Positions 6,668-13,371 of a stretch of DNA of 27,335 bases are shown one piece after another. The position numbers were made by a program, and so were the translations under genes. Source of the DNA: an uncultured Parasutterella sp. (GTDB taxonomy: Bacteria > Pseudomonadota > Gammaproteobacteria > Burkholderiales > Burkholderiaceae_F); contig CAAFTZ010000003.1 in NCBI GenBank assembly GCA_900766055.1, positions 1 to 27,335 of the forward strand, in the 5' to 3' direction. Under the pieces are notes generated by a model. The model did not search any database, was not told where the DNA came from, and saw only the letters and a program-made list of their open reading frames with translations. How positions within the stretch are numbered: position 1 is the stretch's first letter; every line of letters starts with the position of its first letter.

Positions 6668-7282
6668 TTAGAGCTCCCTGGCTAAACTGATGACGGCCGT
6701 TCTGGCTTTCTCTAAGAACTCTTCTTTAGAGTCATCGACAGAGTGCGGAAGAGGTGCGCCGAATCTTACGGAGCACATAGTCGGGACGGGCAGGAGGGCA
6801 CCTTTCGGCATTGAGCGGTGCAGGTTTTCCAAGTAAACGGGGATGAGTTCGACCTCGGGGAACTCTCTCATCAAGCGCCAAATGCCGCTCTTAAAAGGTC
6901 CGGGCAACGGCTGCGGAGAACGTGTGCCTTCCGGGAAGATGATGAGCGAGGAGCCTTCGCGCAGAGCCTGACGCATCGGATCCAAGGGATCGGAGTTTTC
7001 TGTCCGGCGCCGGTCGACAAGGACGACGTTTAATTCATCGACGGCAATTCTGCGGCGAATTCCGCTTTGCCAGTAATCGCGAGCAGCAACCGGTCGAGTA
7101 AGCGGACGCAGGGAGCGAGGGAGAGCAGACCAAATCACAATGGTGTCGAGGTGGCTCGAGTGATTGGCAAAATAAATTCTTTGAATTTTTTCGGGTTTGC
7201 ACCCGATCCACTGAGGATATGCGCCGACCAACAGACGCGTCAGCCACACCATCGGTGTCATGAACTTAAATGCGTGTTTCAC
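6668..7282 (-). CDS. PlsC-family 1-acyl-glycerol-3-phosphate acyltransferase-like protein
   Basis: This 204-residue protein has the two hallmark acyltransferase blocks: NHSSHLD with the H(x4)D pair at 41/46, and FPEGTRS at 116-122. A following PGPFKSG block and ELIPVYLEN also fit. It should transfer an acyl chain to lysophosphatidate or a similar acceptor at the inner membrane. The start is GTG at 7282, with a weak GAAGAA upstream. It is the first gene of a two-gene operon with the CdsA-like protein (1-nt gap). It is shorter than many PlsC proteins (about 240) and has a single hydrophobic N-terminal stretch. Confidence 0.82.
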   Translation of the reverse strand: MKHAFKFMTPMVWLTRLLVGAYPQWIGCKPEKIQRIYFANHSSHLDTIVIWSALPRSLRPLTRPVAARDYWQSGIRRRIAVDELNVVLVDRRRTENSDPLDPMRQALREGSSLIIFPEGTRSPQPLPGPFKSGIWRLMREFPEVELIPVYLENLHRSMPKGALLPVPTMCSVRFGAPLPHSVDDSKEEFLEKARTAVISLAREL

Positions 7283-7587
7283 GTTTCTTCGTTTTTCAAT
7301 ACTTAATTTGGTAATTATGCCTCCAATGCCGGCGTGTATGTTGCTTCCAAATTTGACGGAACTTCTCAGGGCAGATGGGTGTTCGCAGGGTATTTCTAAG
7401 GATTTTGCTGAAATGCCGTGTGTTTTAAGGATGGATATAGTGTTCGCAGAAATCCTCAGCCTGAATTTAACAATGTTGAAACATTAAGGAAATTAACGAG
7501 ATTTCAATGAACAATTAAGGCGAACTAAGACACGTTTCTCTGGTTCAAGGAGCCAATAGTTTTCCTCGGCTCCTCGGGAAGATGCAC
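7283..7587. other. 305-bp intergenic region, with one hairpin
   Basis: This A/T-rich gap separates the response regulator end (7588) from the PlsC-like start (7282), both on the minus strand. It holds a 7-bp inverted repeat AGGAGCC (7548-7554) / GGCTCCT (7568-7574), without a clear U-run, which may end the regulator transcript. The promoter for the lipid pair must lie here, but I see no convincing -35/-10 pair. A 75-codon plus-strand frame at 7260-7487 has no ribosome-binding site and looks like chance. Confidence 0.4.
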
Positions 7588-8232
7588 CTAAGTTTTTTCC
7601 TCTAATGCGTCTAACAGTTTAATAATCTCGGCAATATTCGAGGCGTTTAGTTTCTTGCAAGCGGAAATCCTGTGGTTTTCAACCGTTTTTTCGCTAAGCC
7701 CCAGCCTCTCGGAAATTAGCTTGCTCGTAAGGCCTTGCTTTACCAACATGATAATTTGACTCTCTCTGTCGGATAGGCGCGACAGCTTTTCGTTTATTTC
7801 TGCCGGGGAAAGGTAAAGCAGCGGAGAAGCTTTCTTTGCGGATAAAAGACAGTATTTTTCAATCAGTTCCAGCAGCCTAGCTGAGTCCACCGGCTTCTGT
7901 AAAAAATCGACCGCACCCTGCTGCATGGCATGTACGGCCATTTCTATGTCACCGTGTCCCGTCAAGAAAACGATCGGAATTTGATAATTTCTTTCATTTA
8001 GAAGCTGCTGAATCTCCAGACCAGACTTGTCAGGCATCCGAACATCCAGGATCAAGCAGCCGGGAACGCTCGGGCTGTCATCAGCTATGAAAGCAGCACA
8101 CTTTTCGTAGACTTTGGCATTCCAGCCGTTTGCACGCAGCAGAAAGCTTAGGGACTTCCGGATGTCAGGGTCGTCGTCAACAATTCTAAGAACGCATCGT
8201 TTTTTAATTTCTGGGATGAAATTTCTTTTCAT
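7588..8232 (-). CDS. TtrR/FixJ-type response regulator
   Basis: This 214-residue regulator has a receiver domain with D19/D20, phospho-acceptor D63 in LILDVRMP, T91 in FLTGHGD and K113 in LQKP. A LuxR-type DNA-binding domain follows from about 150 (LSDRESQIIMLVKQGLTSK, then SEKTVENHR). It is close in style to the regulator at 75-698, so the two are probably paralogues. Its ATG (8232) lies 3 nt past the stop of the sensor kinase, with AAGAGA upstream, so they are translated together. It is the last gene behind a cytochrome/flavoprotein operon on the same strand, which is its most likely target. Confidence 0.92.
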   Translation of the reverse strand: MKRNFIPEIKKRCVLRIVDDDPDIRKSLSFLLRANGWNAKVYEKCAAFIADDSPSVPGCLILDVRMPDKSGLEIQQLLNERNYQIPIVFLTGHGDIEMAVHAMQQGAVDFLQKPVDSARLLELIEKYCLLSAKKASPLLYLSPAEINEKLSRLSDRESQIIMLVKQGLTSKLISERLGLSEKTVENHRISACKKLNASNIAEIIKLLDALEEKT

Positions 8233-8235
8233 GTT

Positions 8236-9984
8236 CTATCTCTTGACCGGAAGGGTAACCACGACCTTAAGACCGTGAGGCTGAACCCTGTAAAAATTAA
8301 TTGAGCCGCCGTGTTTCTCAGCAGTAGTTTTTACAATCTGGAGACCTATGCCCATACCGTCGTTTTTTGTGGTTTTAAACGGCACTCCCAAGTCTTCAAA
8401 CTGAGTGTCAGAAAGTTTGGGTCCGTTGTCCTCGAAACAAATTTTGATTTCGGCGTCTTCTTCTGTCAGCGATACCGATATTTTGGGTTTTTCGACGGAA
8501 GGGGACTTAACGGCAAACTCCGCATTTCTCATTAAGTTTAAGAAGAGCAGTTCAAATTCCCACCGGTTTGCGAACAATCGGCAGTTCGGTGCGATCGAAT
8601 TTACAACCACTATTCCCTTCAGAGACAGGGAATAGTTCTTTAGAAAGCTCGAGAGCAGGTCAGATAGGTTCAGATCTTCAGAGCTGATGTTTTTGCTATG
8701 GCTAAAGTTTCTGATTTTCTGAATAATGTCACCGGCTTTTTGATTTTGTTTCTTCAGTTCTGTGATGACTTCTTTCAACTCTTCGGGGTTGCTCCATTCT
8801 GTTTTGAGAAGTGCTTCTAATCCGTCCAGATAAAAACGAGAACTAGCCAAGGGCTGCCTTAATTCATGAGCCAGAATCGAACCCAGCTGATTTAAGGTTC
8901 CGAGCCTTTGAAGCGCTTCGTTGCGTTCTTGGAGTTTTTTAGATTTTTCGTTTAGAGCGGTTATCCGGCCAATGGAGGCCCTCAATTGAGAAGTCCGTCT
9001 TTTTACGAGTACGTCGGTTCTCCAGCTATGCAGCGCAAGTCCGAGGATGGAGAAAAGTAAGATAAGCAGGAAGGGCCAAAATTTTTCTAAGAAACGAGTG
9101 ACGGTCCAATCTCGCAGATATCGATAAGGTCCGATCTTTAGACTTTTTTGAAGCTCGTCTATGGAGCTGAAGTCGGTCGAAACGCTCCAGTACATACCAT
9201 TTTTCGGCCCCAGCGAAAGTACGGTTTTAGTTATTTCTCGAGAGAGCTCAGGAGCAAGCGCCCGTGTAGAGGCAAGAGTCCATCCGGGATAAAGAGGTGT
9301 AGAGCGGGAACATTTGTCCTTTATCTGAGAAAGAACCGTATAACGGGATTGCTCCTCAGGATGTGCTGCCAAATAGTCTTCTAAATAGCAGTGTTTGAGA
9401 ATTATTGCGTCAACTTTCCCTTGGTTAAGAAGGTTAAACGCCTTTTCTGACGCATTTTTCGGACCGGTGAAGTGAACAGAGTTGAAAAAATTTTCCCAAT
9501 CGTATCCAAGCTTCTCCAGTTCTCCGGCAACGAAAAGGTATCCGGGATACGCTTCAGGAGAAAGGGCGGAGATGTTTTTCTTTTTAAGGTCGGCGAGGCT
9601 TGAGTAATTTGCATTGATCAAAGAGATGACGGCGGAAGCCTCCGTGTGGTTGGGATCCGGGTATCTGTTTGTTACGATCGATGCGATTTCTCTGGCTCCG
9701 TCTGTGACAGCGGATCTATAGAAACCAGAACTCGAAATAAACAAATCGATGCTTTTTGTTTTTATTGCACTGACCAAGCCTTTTGTCGAGAAACGTTTAC
9801 TGCTGACGGAGCAGTAAGGCAGCTTTTTCTTTAGAGCAGAAATGGTCTCAAGAATTAACGGTTCTTGATTTGATGGAGAAGCATAAGTGATGATGCCGAT
9901 CTTCAGAGAACAATCGCCTTCCGCGGCCGAAACGTTTAACGCAGCAGCCAGCAGAAGTGCAGTTGTTAAGCCTATTGTTTTCAT
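8236..9984 (-). CDS. TtrS-like sensor histidine kinase with periplasmic binding domain
   Basis: I place the start at the ATG at 9984, giving a normal Sec signal peptide (MKTIGLTTALLLAAALNVSA). An in-frame ATG at 10002 adds six residues and has no better ribosome-binding site. Numbering from 10002, residues about 33-295 form a PhnD/TtrS-type periplasmic binding domain (KIGIITYASPSNQEP, DLFISSSGF, DAIILKHCYLE). It contains four Cys: 31, 64, 205 and 231. A membrane helix spans about 308-326 and is followed by a short coiled coil. The HisKA box has His379 in LAHELRQPLASS, and the ATPase part has LMRNAEFAV, EDNGPKLSD and GMGIGLQI. TtrS senses tetrathionate; the ligand here is unknown and is probably the acceptor of the neighbouring flavoprotein. 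Confidence 0.9.
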   Translation of the reverse strand: MKTIGLTTALLLAAALNVSAAEGDCSLKIGIITYASPSNQEPLILETISALKKKLPYCSVSSKRFSTKGLVSAIKTKSIDLFISSSGFYRSAVTDGAREIASIVTNRYPDPNHTEASAVISLINANYSSLADLKKKNISALSPEAYPGYLFVAGELEKLGYDWENFFNSVHFTGPKNASEKAFNLLNQGKVDAIILKHCYLEDYLAAHPEEQSRYTVLSQIKDKCSRSTPLYPGWTLASTRALAPELSREITKTVLSLGPKNGMYWSVSTDFSSIDELQKSLKIGPYRYLRDWTVTRFLEKFWPFLLILLFSILGLALHSWRTDVLVKRRTSQLRASIGRITALNEKSKKLQERNEALQRLGTLNQLGSILAHELRQPLASSRFYLDGLEALLKTEWSNPEELKEVITELKKQNQKAGDIIQKIRNFSHSKNISSEDLNLSDLLSSFLKNYSLSLKGIVVVNSIAPNCRLFANRWEFELLFLNLMRNAEFAVKSPSVEKPKISVSLTEEDAEIKICFEDNGPKLSDTQFEDLGVPFKTTKNDGMGIGLQIVKTTAEKHGGSINFYRVQPHGLKVVVTLPVKR

Positions 9985-9987
9985 GGG

Positions 9988-10031
9988 GAGATCCGATCTC
10001 ATGAAATGATATTTGATCTCAGAGATCGGAT
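9988..10031. promoter_or_regulatory. nested palindromes upstream of the sensor kinase
   Basis: Two perfect palindromes lie within 40 bases: GAGATC-C-GATCTC (9988-10000) and GATCTC-A-GAGATC (10015-10027). In addition, ATCCGATCTC (9991-10000) and GAGATCGGAT (10022-10031) form a 10-bp inverted repeat across both. They sit directly before the kinase start at 9984 and cover the alternative start at 10002. They could be a pair of operator sites or an RNA hairpin masking translation. The second palindrome resembles the one at 2970-2984. Confidence 0.45.
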
Positions 10032-10051
10032 TCCATAAGGTTAATTACTAA

Positions 10052-10066
10052 ACCGTCGCTAACGGT
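10052..10066 (-). terminator. weak hairpin after flavoprotein 2
   Basis: ACCGT (10052-10056) pairs with ACGGT (10062-10066) around a 5-nt loop, 4 nt past the stop of flavoprotein 2 on the minus strand, and is followed by TTAGTAATT. The stem is short and the T-rich tail is broken, so it may only reduce read-through into the sensor kinase. Confidence 0.3.
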
Positions 10067-10069
10067 GAA

Positions 10070-11644
10070 TTATTGCCACTTTTCAGTTTTGGCAGCCTGT
10101 CTTCCGGCGATTCTTCCGAATACAAGACATTCGGCGATGTTGCTGGACCCCTGATAGATAGTGCCCCAGATAGACCCCAGTTCACCGGCGCAGAACAGAT
10201 GCGGAATAGGTTCGTCCAATGCGTTCAATACCTGAGCATTAATGTTGCGTTTTGGGCCGCCCTGAGTGTTAAGAAGGGCAGGAACTAATTCAACTGCATA
10301 ATAGGGGCCGTTTTCTATTGGAGTAGACAAAACACGGGCCTCAATACCGGCTTGTTTTTCTTTCTCGGTTAAAGCCTTCTTCATTCTTCTTCCGAAGTTT
10401 GTGTCGCTGCCGTTCTTAACATCAGTATTCCATTGAGCTACTGTCTTTTCCAGGTTCTCCGCGGGCACATTGATTAAGGAGGCAAGTTCTTTGAGGGTGG
10501 AAGCCTTTTTTACAATTCCGGCTTCGATTTCTTTCGCACAATCTTTATCCCACTTGTATCCCTCAATAACGGTTGCATAACCGAATCTTTGGTGAGTAAG
10601 AGGAGCTGCCAATCGTGCCTGTTCATCAAATATGGCATAACACGGGATTGCCGGATAACGGTGACCGACAGCGTCGAACTTATTAACTCCATAAAGAGCA
10701 GAGTGGAAATCAAGGTCTCCCTCGTTTGTGAAGCGCTTGCCATCCTGATCGACCCAAATATAGCCTGTGGTGAGCGGGTACCACAGTACTTTTGTCTTAA
10801 GTCCGGGGACGGTCATTCCCAGCGGGCAGGAGTAGGCGTTCATATGCCACAGCTTTGCACCGACGGCTTGAGCCATTTTCATACCGTCACCGGTGTTTCC
10901 GGGATTTCCGAGACCTGCGACTTTAGTTCCCTGACAGTAATTCTGAAGAGACTCTCGGTCATATTCATATCCTCCGGTCGTCAGAATGACGCCGCGGTTT
11001 GCTTTAACATTTACATCCTTGCCGTCTTTTCTAACTTGGACACCTACAACGATATTGTCTTTTTTGAGGAGTTTGACCGCGGGTGCGTTGTACCAGACTT
11101 CGGTGCCTTGTTTATCGATGACATTTTTGAGCGCATTAAAAAGATTCATGCCACCTGTTTTAGGTCCCTTTACAGCATACTTCACAATAGTTTCCGAACG
11201 AGGAAGCTGCGGGAAGTTAGCATTGCCGGCCTTTCTAAGTTGAATTGAGTTGTCGAGGACCTCGAAATATTCCCTTGTCTTTACAGCTTCGTTACAGAAC
11301 GCACGAACGAGCTCTTCTTCGAGATCACTGTCGGATAACGTGAAAGTTTCTTTGAGATAAACAAATGCGTCATCGGCATTTTTCGGGATGATAAATCCGC
11401 CGCCGGCGCAGGCAGTATTACCGCCGCCTTGAGGCATTTTTTCAAGAATTAACGTTTTTGCACCGCCCTGAGCTGAAGCGATAGCGGCAGCTGCACCTGC
11501 TCCGCCGAAACCAACGACAACAACATCGGTTTCTTTATCCCACTTGGTATTTGGACTAATCTCCTGTGCAAAGCTATGTGCAGCCGGAGCAAGGGCTACA
11601 GGTGCTGCTATCAGAGACTTGAGGAAAGATCTGCGTTTGGTCAT
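10070..11644 (-). CDS. Tat-exported FAD-dependent reductase of the flavocytochrome c family (flavoprotein 2)
   Basis: This 524-residue protein starts with a twin-arginine signal (KRRSFLKS, then a hydrophobic stretch to about AHSFA), so it is exported folded with FAD bound. The FAD fold has GFGGAG at 45-50, LILEKMPQGGGNT and VILTTGGYEYD. The substrate end differs from fumarate reductase. The HxxxGG site reads LLNTQGG (458-463, no His), and the NRxGG arginine loop is replaced by TIYQGSSNIAE with Tyr497. Related flavoproteins with this SSN-type loop act on non-dicarboxylate acceptors, so fumarate is unlikely. It lies 26 nt after a tetraheme cytochrome gene and has AAGGAG before its ATG. The two probably form a split flavocytochrome c fed by quinol. 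Confidence 0.88.
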   Translation of the reverse strand: MTKRRSFLKSLIAAPVALAPAAHSFAQEISPNTKWDKETDVVVVGFGGAGAAAAIASAQGGAKTLILEKMPQGGGNTACAGGGFIIPKNADDAFVYLKETFTLSDSDLEEELVRAFCNEAVKTREYFEVLDNSIQLRKAGNANFPQLPRSETIVKYAVKGPKTGGMNLFNALKNVIDKQGTEVWYNAPAVKLLKKDNIVVGVQVRKDGKDVNVKANRGVILTTGGYEYDRESLQNYCQGTKVAGLGNPGNTGDGMKMAQAVGAKLWHMNAYSCPLGMTVPGLKTKVLWYPLTTGYIWVDQDGKRFTNEGDLDFHSALYGVNKFDAVGHRYPAIPCYAIFDEQARLAAPLTHQRFGYATVIEGYKWDKDCAKEIEAGIVKKASTLKELASLINVPAENLEKTVAQWNTDVKNGSDTNFGRRMKKALTEKEKQAGIEARVLSTPIENGPYYAVELVPALLNTQGGPKRNINAQVLNALDEPIPHLFCAGELGSIWGTIYQGSSNIAECLVFGRIAGRQAAKTEKWQ

Positions 11645-11670
11645 TTAATTCTCCTTGGATGAATAAAGGG

Positions 11671-12021
11671 TTATGGTGTTTTGAGTTCGTCGCTGTAAGT
11701 GAGGCCATGGCATTGAGTACAAATCAGCTTCGGTTTTGCATGCCCGCTGTGACAGCTGGAGCACTCAATTTCTCCCAGGTGAGTGTCGTGCGGATTTGTG
11801 TCCAGCGATGCCGTCTTTTTGATCAACTGTGGGTAGCTGCCGTGGCACTTGAAGCAATCTTGAGAAGTCGACCGGTTTGAGGGATTGCCTTCTTTATGAC
11901 AAGCCTTACAGTCAACATTTCGTTCGGCATGGCGCTCGGCTAAATTTTTAGCTTGGAGGCTGCTTGCTCCGATACAAAGGAACGCTGAAGCTAACAGCAG
12001 GATGAGTTTTCTAGTGTTCAT
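11671..12021 (-). CDS. periplasmic tetraheme cytochrome c (electron donor to flavoprotein 2)
   Basis: The protein begins at the ATG at 12021 (MNTRKLILLLASAFLCIGASSLQA, a Sec signal peptide) and is 116 residues long. Four CxxCH heme-binding motifs are visible: CKACH, CFKCH, CSSCH and CTQCH. Extra His residues (for example in ERHAERN and NPHDTH) can serve as distal ligands. Size and pattern match the N-terminal heme domain of flavocytochrome c3, here as a separate subunit. An upstream in-frame ATG at 12060 is rejected because it lies inside the -10 hexamer of the promoter at 12056-12061. It is first in the operon and is followed by flavoprotein 2 after 26 nt. It should pass electrons from a membrane quinol dehydrogenase, which is not in this window, to the flavoprotein. 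Confidence 0.92.
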   Translation of the reverse strand: MNTRKLILLLASAFLCIGASSLQAKNLAERHAERNVDCKACHKEGNPSNRSTSQDCFKCHGSYPQLIKKTASLDTNPHDTHLGEIECSSCHSGHAKPKLICTQCHGLTYSDELKTP

Positions 12022-12055
12022 GATTTCTTCATGGGTTTGAGGAGGCGATGGAGAA

Positions 12056-12098
12056 ATCATATTTTTGGTCGCCCACTAGTGGCTTTGATTTAAATCAA
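12056..12098 (-). promoter_or_regulatory. FNR-type (class II) promoter of the cytochrome/flavoprotein operon
   Basis: TTGAT-TTAA-ATCAA at 12085-12098 matches the FNR consensus TTGAT-N4-ATCAA at all ten specified positions. On the minus strand a good -10, TATGAT, lies at 12061-12056. A start site near 12050 would place the FNR box centre (12091.5) at about -41.5, the class II position, and leave a 29-nt leader before the ATG at 12021. A 10-bp palindrome CCACTAGTGG (12073-12082) sits between box and -10, centred near -27, and may bind a second regulator. The operon should therefore be switched on without oxygen. Confidence 0.85.
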
Positions 12099-12124
12099 TA
12101 AACAGTGATTTTTTGGATGCTTAA

Positions 12125-12165
12125 CGTTCGAGACTTTCTCTTAGTTGTAAGGAGCGGCTCGAACG
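12125..12165. repeat. long hairpin between LysR gene end and FNR promoter
   Basis: CGTTCGAG (12125-12132) and CTCGAACG (12158-12165) form a perfect 8-bp stem. Inside it, CTCTTA and TAAGGAG can pair further around GTTG. No U-run follows on either strand, so it is not a plain terminator. It lies about 30 bases upstream of the FNR box. Confidence 0.45.
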
Positions 12166-12282
12166 GATTTCAGAAAATCAGATAGTTCAGATAGGTTTCT
12201 GAGGTATGTGAAAAGCGATTGCTGGAGTGCTTTATTTGCAGCAAAAATGATGATTCCCAAGAAGTTTCGGAAAACCGACCTG

Positions 12283-13266
12283 CTATAGCGGGTTTACAGT
12301 CATTAATTGGTCGAGCTGGGGCTGGTCAAAATCTGAAAGTTCCCTGAAGGCGTCTATTAACCTGGGCGAGACCACTCCGCTTAATTCCTCCTTTAAGGCA
12401 TTAAGAGCTAAGGAGGTCGCGTCTGTCGGCGTTGTTTTGCGAGTTATCAAATAGATTGTTCTCTGCTTATCAAATAAAGGTACAACTTTTATATTTTTTA
12501 GGAGATGTTCGGCTCCGAAAAAGCAAATAGGCTGGGTCATGCACCACCCAAAGTTTTGAGCCACCAATTCCAGTTGGAGTTCAACGCCGTCAACCCTGTA
12601 CTTTCGAACAAAAGAATAGCCCGAAGCATCCAGAAGAGAGGTAACGGCGTGAGGAGAAAATGAAAAATTGGGATGGACTATGACAGGGTAACCCATCAAG
12701 GAAAGTTTTCGGAATAGTTCCTTATTTGATGTCGCGGCTGAAAAATCGACAGATCTAGGATAGGCAACCAGGATGGGTTGAGTAAGCACCGGAATGCTTA
12801 CAGTGTTTGCTAGCTGAGAGCCGTACCAAGAGGTGTACATATCTATTTTCTTTTCAAAGAAAAGCCTTTCCAATTCCCAAACAGAACCGAAAGTTAACGT
12901 CAAGGAGTGACAGTTTTCTCTTATTCGAGAGCAGAAACCTTTTCCTACGCTTCTGAATAGCGATTCAATGAATCCAATGGAAACAGAGCTTTTTTGATTA
13001 GAAACCTCCTTGAATCGGAACATCAGGTCATTCAATTCCTTTCTTTGCTCACAGAGAAGCTGGTACAGCTCAAGGCCTCTGTTCGTAATCCGCAACGGTC
13101 TTGTGGAACGATCCAGCAGCTCTGTTCCGATTGCACCTTCAAGCTCAGACATTGCCTGGCTAACAAAGCCCTTTGATAAACCTAATAGGTCGGCGGCTCT
13201 TGAGATCGAGTTGGTTTCGACGACCTTCAGAAAAATTTCCGAGTGCTTTAAAACCGTTTCATTCAT
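12283..13266 (-). CDS. LysR-family transcriptional regulator
   Basis: The winged helix-turn-helix is clear near the N-terminus (HSEIFLKVVETNSISRAADLL, then GLSKGFVSQAMSELE, then LLDRSTRPLRITNRG), followed by a periplasmic-binding-like effector domain. I take the ATG at 13266, which gives 327 residues and places the first helix at the usual distance. In-frame starts at 13284 and 13332 exist, and none has a good ribosome-binding site. The effector domain is somewhat diverged. The gene is divergent from flavoprotein 3, the classical layout for a LysR regulator and its target, so it probably responds to that enzyme's substrate. Confidence 0.88.
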   Translation of the reverse strand: MNETVLKHSEIFLKVVETNSISRAADLLGLSKGFVSQAMSELEGAIGTELLDRSTRPLRITNRGLELYQLLCEQRKELNDLMFRFKEVSNQKSSVSIGFIESLFRSVGKGFCSRIRENCHSLTLTFGSVWELERLFFEKKIDMYTSWYGSQLANTVSIPVLTQPILVAYPRSVDFSAATSNKELFRKLSLMGYPVIVHPNFSFSPHAVTSLLDASGYSFVRKYRVDGVELQLELVAQNFGWCMTQPICFFGAEHLLKNIKVVPLFDKQRTIYLITRKTTPTDATSLALNALKEELSGVVSPRLIDAFRELSDFDQPQLDQLMTVNPL

Positions 13267-13371
13267 TTTTGTAGTTTCGAACATGAAGTTTTGCCATACT
13301 AAACTTAAATGAGGCAACCTATCGCGATTCATAAAATTCTTTTCATTCTTAAATCTCTAAGGAGTTAAATA
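13267..13371. promoter_or_regulatory. divergent control region LysR / flavoprotein 3
   Basis: If LysR starts at 13266, this 105-bp A/T-rich region holds both promoters. It contains an interrupted inverted repeat TTGCC (13291-13295) / GGCAA (13313-13317) and the palindrome ATCGCGAT (13321-13328), either of which could be part of the LysR site. A strong AAGGAG (13359-13364) lies 7 nt before the flavoprotein ATG. I see no FNR box. Confidence 0.4.

Noticed and set aside
10589..11248. 219-codon plus-strand open frame
   Set aside because: It lies wholly opposite flavoprotein 2, has no ribosome-binding site or recognisable domain, and is explained as a shadow of that gene.
12022..12060. Longer N-terminus for the tetraheme cytochrome starting at 12060
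   Set aside because: The ATG is part of the -10 hexamer of the FNR promoter, and the signal peptide starts properly at 12021.
13267..13332. Longer N-terminus for the LysR regulator
   Set aside because: It would cover most of the divergent promoter region and precede the usual first helix by about 30 residues. It is not excluded, only less likely.
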